Shown in pieces: positions 63,439-64,000 of a DNA stretch of 64,000 nt. The position numbers and the translations under genes were made by a program. Source of the stretch: Candidatus Kurthia intestinigallinarum (lineage in GTDB: Bacteria; Bacillota; Bacilli; Bacillales_A; Planococcaceae); assembly GCF_003991225.1 (NCBI RefSeq), contig NZ_JTFC01000031.1, forward strand, positions 248,001 to 312,000. The letters run 5' to 3'. The notes beneath the pieces are model-generated. The model worked only from the letters and a program-made list of their open reading frames with translations, was not told where the DNA came from and did not search any database. Within the stretch, counting starts at the first letter, position 1. Each line of letters opens with the position of its first letter.

Positions 63439-63612
63439 ACAAGGTTCTCCCTTCATATATAACGATTAAAACATTTCTATGTTTCATAATAGCGGATTTT
63501 GTAACAGATTAAAAGAAAAAAAGGAAAACTACGACAAAACGATGACATTCCTTTCATTTTCAAAATCTATTTCATACTTTTTTTATGTACATTGCCAAAT
63601 ACTTGTTGAATG

Positions 63613-63656
63613 AAAAAAAGCTGAAATCGTCACCTTGTACGTTTCCAGCTTTTTTC
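63613..63656 (-). terminator. Terminator of ymfI
   Basis: AAAAAAGCTGGAAACG with TTTCAGCTTTTTTT on the minus strand (one mismatch), directly after the ymfI stop. Confidence 0.8.
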
Positions 63657-63657
63657 A

Positions 63658-64000
63658 TTAAATATACCAGCCACCATTAACACGCATGATTTGTCCGGTC
63701 ATATAATCTGCTTTTCCAGATAATAAAAATGATACAAAATGTGCCACTTCTTGTGGTTGGCCTGCTCGTGCCATCGGAATTTCCGATACAACATCCGCAA
63801 GCTCTTGCTCGGTTAAATGCCCATTCATCGATGTTTGAATCATCCCCGGTGACACAGCATTTACTTTCATACCATTAAAAGCGACTTCCTGTGCATAGGC
63901 TTTTACAAAACTATGCACCGCACCCTTAACCGCTGAATACATCACTTCGCCAGCGCCACCCGCTTCGCCCCAAATTGAGCCAATCATGGCGATATAGCTC
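63658..64000 (-). CDS. ymfI: SDR-family oxidoreductase YmfI (C-terminal part, cut by window end)
   Basis: About 113 C-terminal residues of a short-chain dehydrogenase are present. The catalytic YSAVK lies in GEVMYSAVKGAVHSFVKAYAQE, then NAVSPGMIQT and the terminal GGWYI. The frame stays open past the last in-window ATG (63987), so the gene continues beyond 64000. The position beside ymfK agrees with B. subtilis YmfI, a 3-oxoacyl-ACP reductase-like protein. Confidence 0.88.
   Translation of the reverse strand, partial: SYIAMIGSIWGEAGGAGEVMYSAVKGAVHSFVKAYAQEVAFNGMKVNAVSPGMIQTSMNGHLTEQELADVVSEIPMARAGQPQEVAHFVSFLLSGKADYMTGQIMRVNGGWYI

Noticed and set aside
1-64000. CRISPR array, prophage, integrase island or insertion sequence
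   Set aside because: No regularly spaced repeats, phage structural genes or transposase were found; the only tyrosine recombinase is XerD in its normal place.

Overview
The window is 64 kb of low-GC Firmicutes chromosome, almost all of it core genes. Gene content and order match the Bacillus subtilis stretches xerD-fur, nudF-yqkF-yqkE, yneF-tkt-ynzC-yneA-lexA, glnR-glnA-ynbB, hfq-miaA, mutL-mutS, ricA-miaB and ymdB-rny-recA-cinA-pgsA-rodZ-ymfK-ymfI, read in one direction. Promoters are of sigma-A type, Shine-Dalgarno sequences are strong, and the LexA, GlnR and PerR sites follow Bacillus consensus. Several sporulation genes that sit inside this synteny in B. subtilis (spoIIM, dacF-spoIIA, sirA, spoVK, cotE, spoVS) are missing. 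I infer a Planococcaceae-like member of the Bacillales, possibly a non-sporulating one such as a Kurthia relative; no rRNA gene is present to test this.

Layout. 0-8 kb: nucleoside salvage (pdp, drm), an M20 amidohydrolase, xerD, fur under PerR-like boxes, nudF and an aldo/keto reductase. 8-12.5 kb: yqkE, yneF, tkt, ynzC and the SOS pair yneA/lexA with three LexA boxes between them. 12.5-21 kb: a more accessory stretch with an unknown protein, a secreted 5'-nucleotidase that seems to start at ATT, a DUF4309 lipoprotein, a cobalamin riboswitch with no gene to control, a glutathione peroxidase, a coiled-coil FRG-domain protein and a divergent LysR/MFS pair. 21-28 kb: glnR-glnA, a Big_14-like protein, YnbB, a TRIC-type membrane protein with a probable CTG start, a large membrane protein with a CorA-like GMN motif, and an SDR.

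28-34 kb holds a six-gene ketone-body/3-hydroxybutyrate operon (gntP-hbd-bdh-regulator-scoA-scoB). Its regulator has CBS, PAS and Fis-type HTH parts but no AAA+ domain. 34-43 kb: rhodanese, hfq, miaA, a lysophospholipase-like hydrolase, glpD, mutL and mutS; mutS has an expanded repeat in its C-terminal linker. 43-55 kb: a DUF423 protein, an alpha/beta hydrolase, a 715-residue fusion of polynucleotide kinase, metallophosphatase and T4 Rnl1-type RNA ligase, ricA-miaB, an AMP-forming ligase, a TDT transporter with a divergent LysR gene, and korAB. Two inverted copies of a ~108 bp repeat bracket 46.9-52.4 kb. 55-64 kb: a small membrane protein with a hairpin between Shine-Dalgarno and start, then ymdB, rny, recA (LexA box, TTG start), cinA, pgsA, rodZ, ymfK and a truncated ymfI.

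The most unusual items are the single-chain RNA-repair enzyme, the orphan cobalamin riboswitch with its own promoter and two terminators, the ATT-started nucleotidase, the AAA+-less regulator, and dispersed hairpin repeats that serve as terminators. No tRNA, rRNA, CRISPR array, transposase or prophage was seen.
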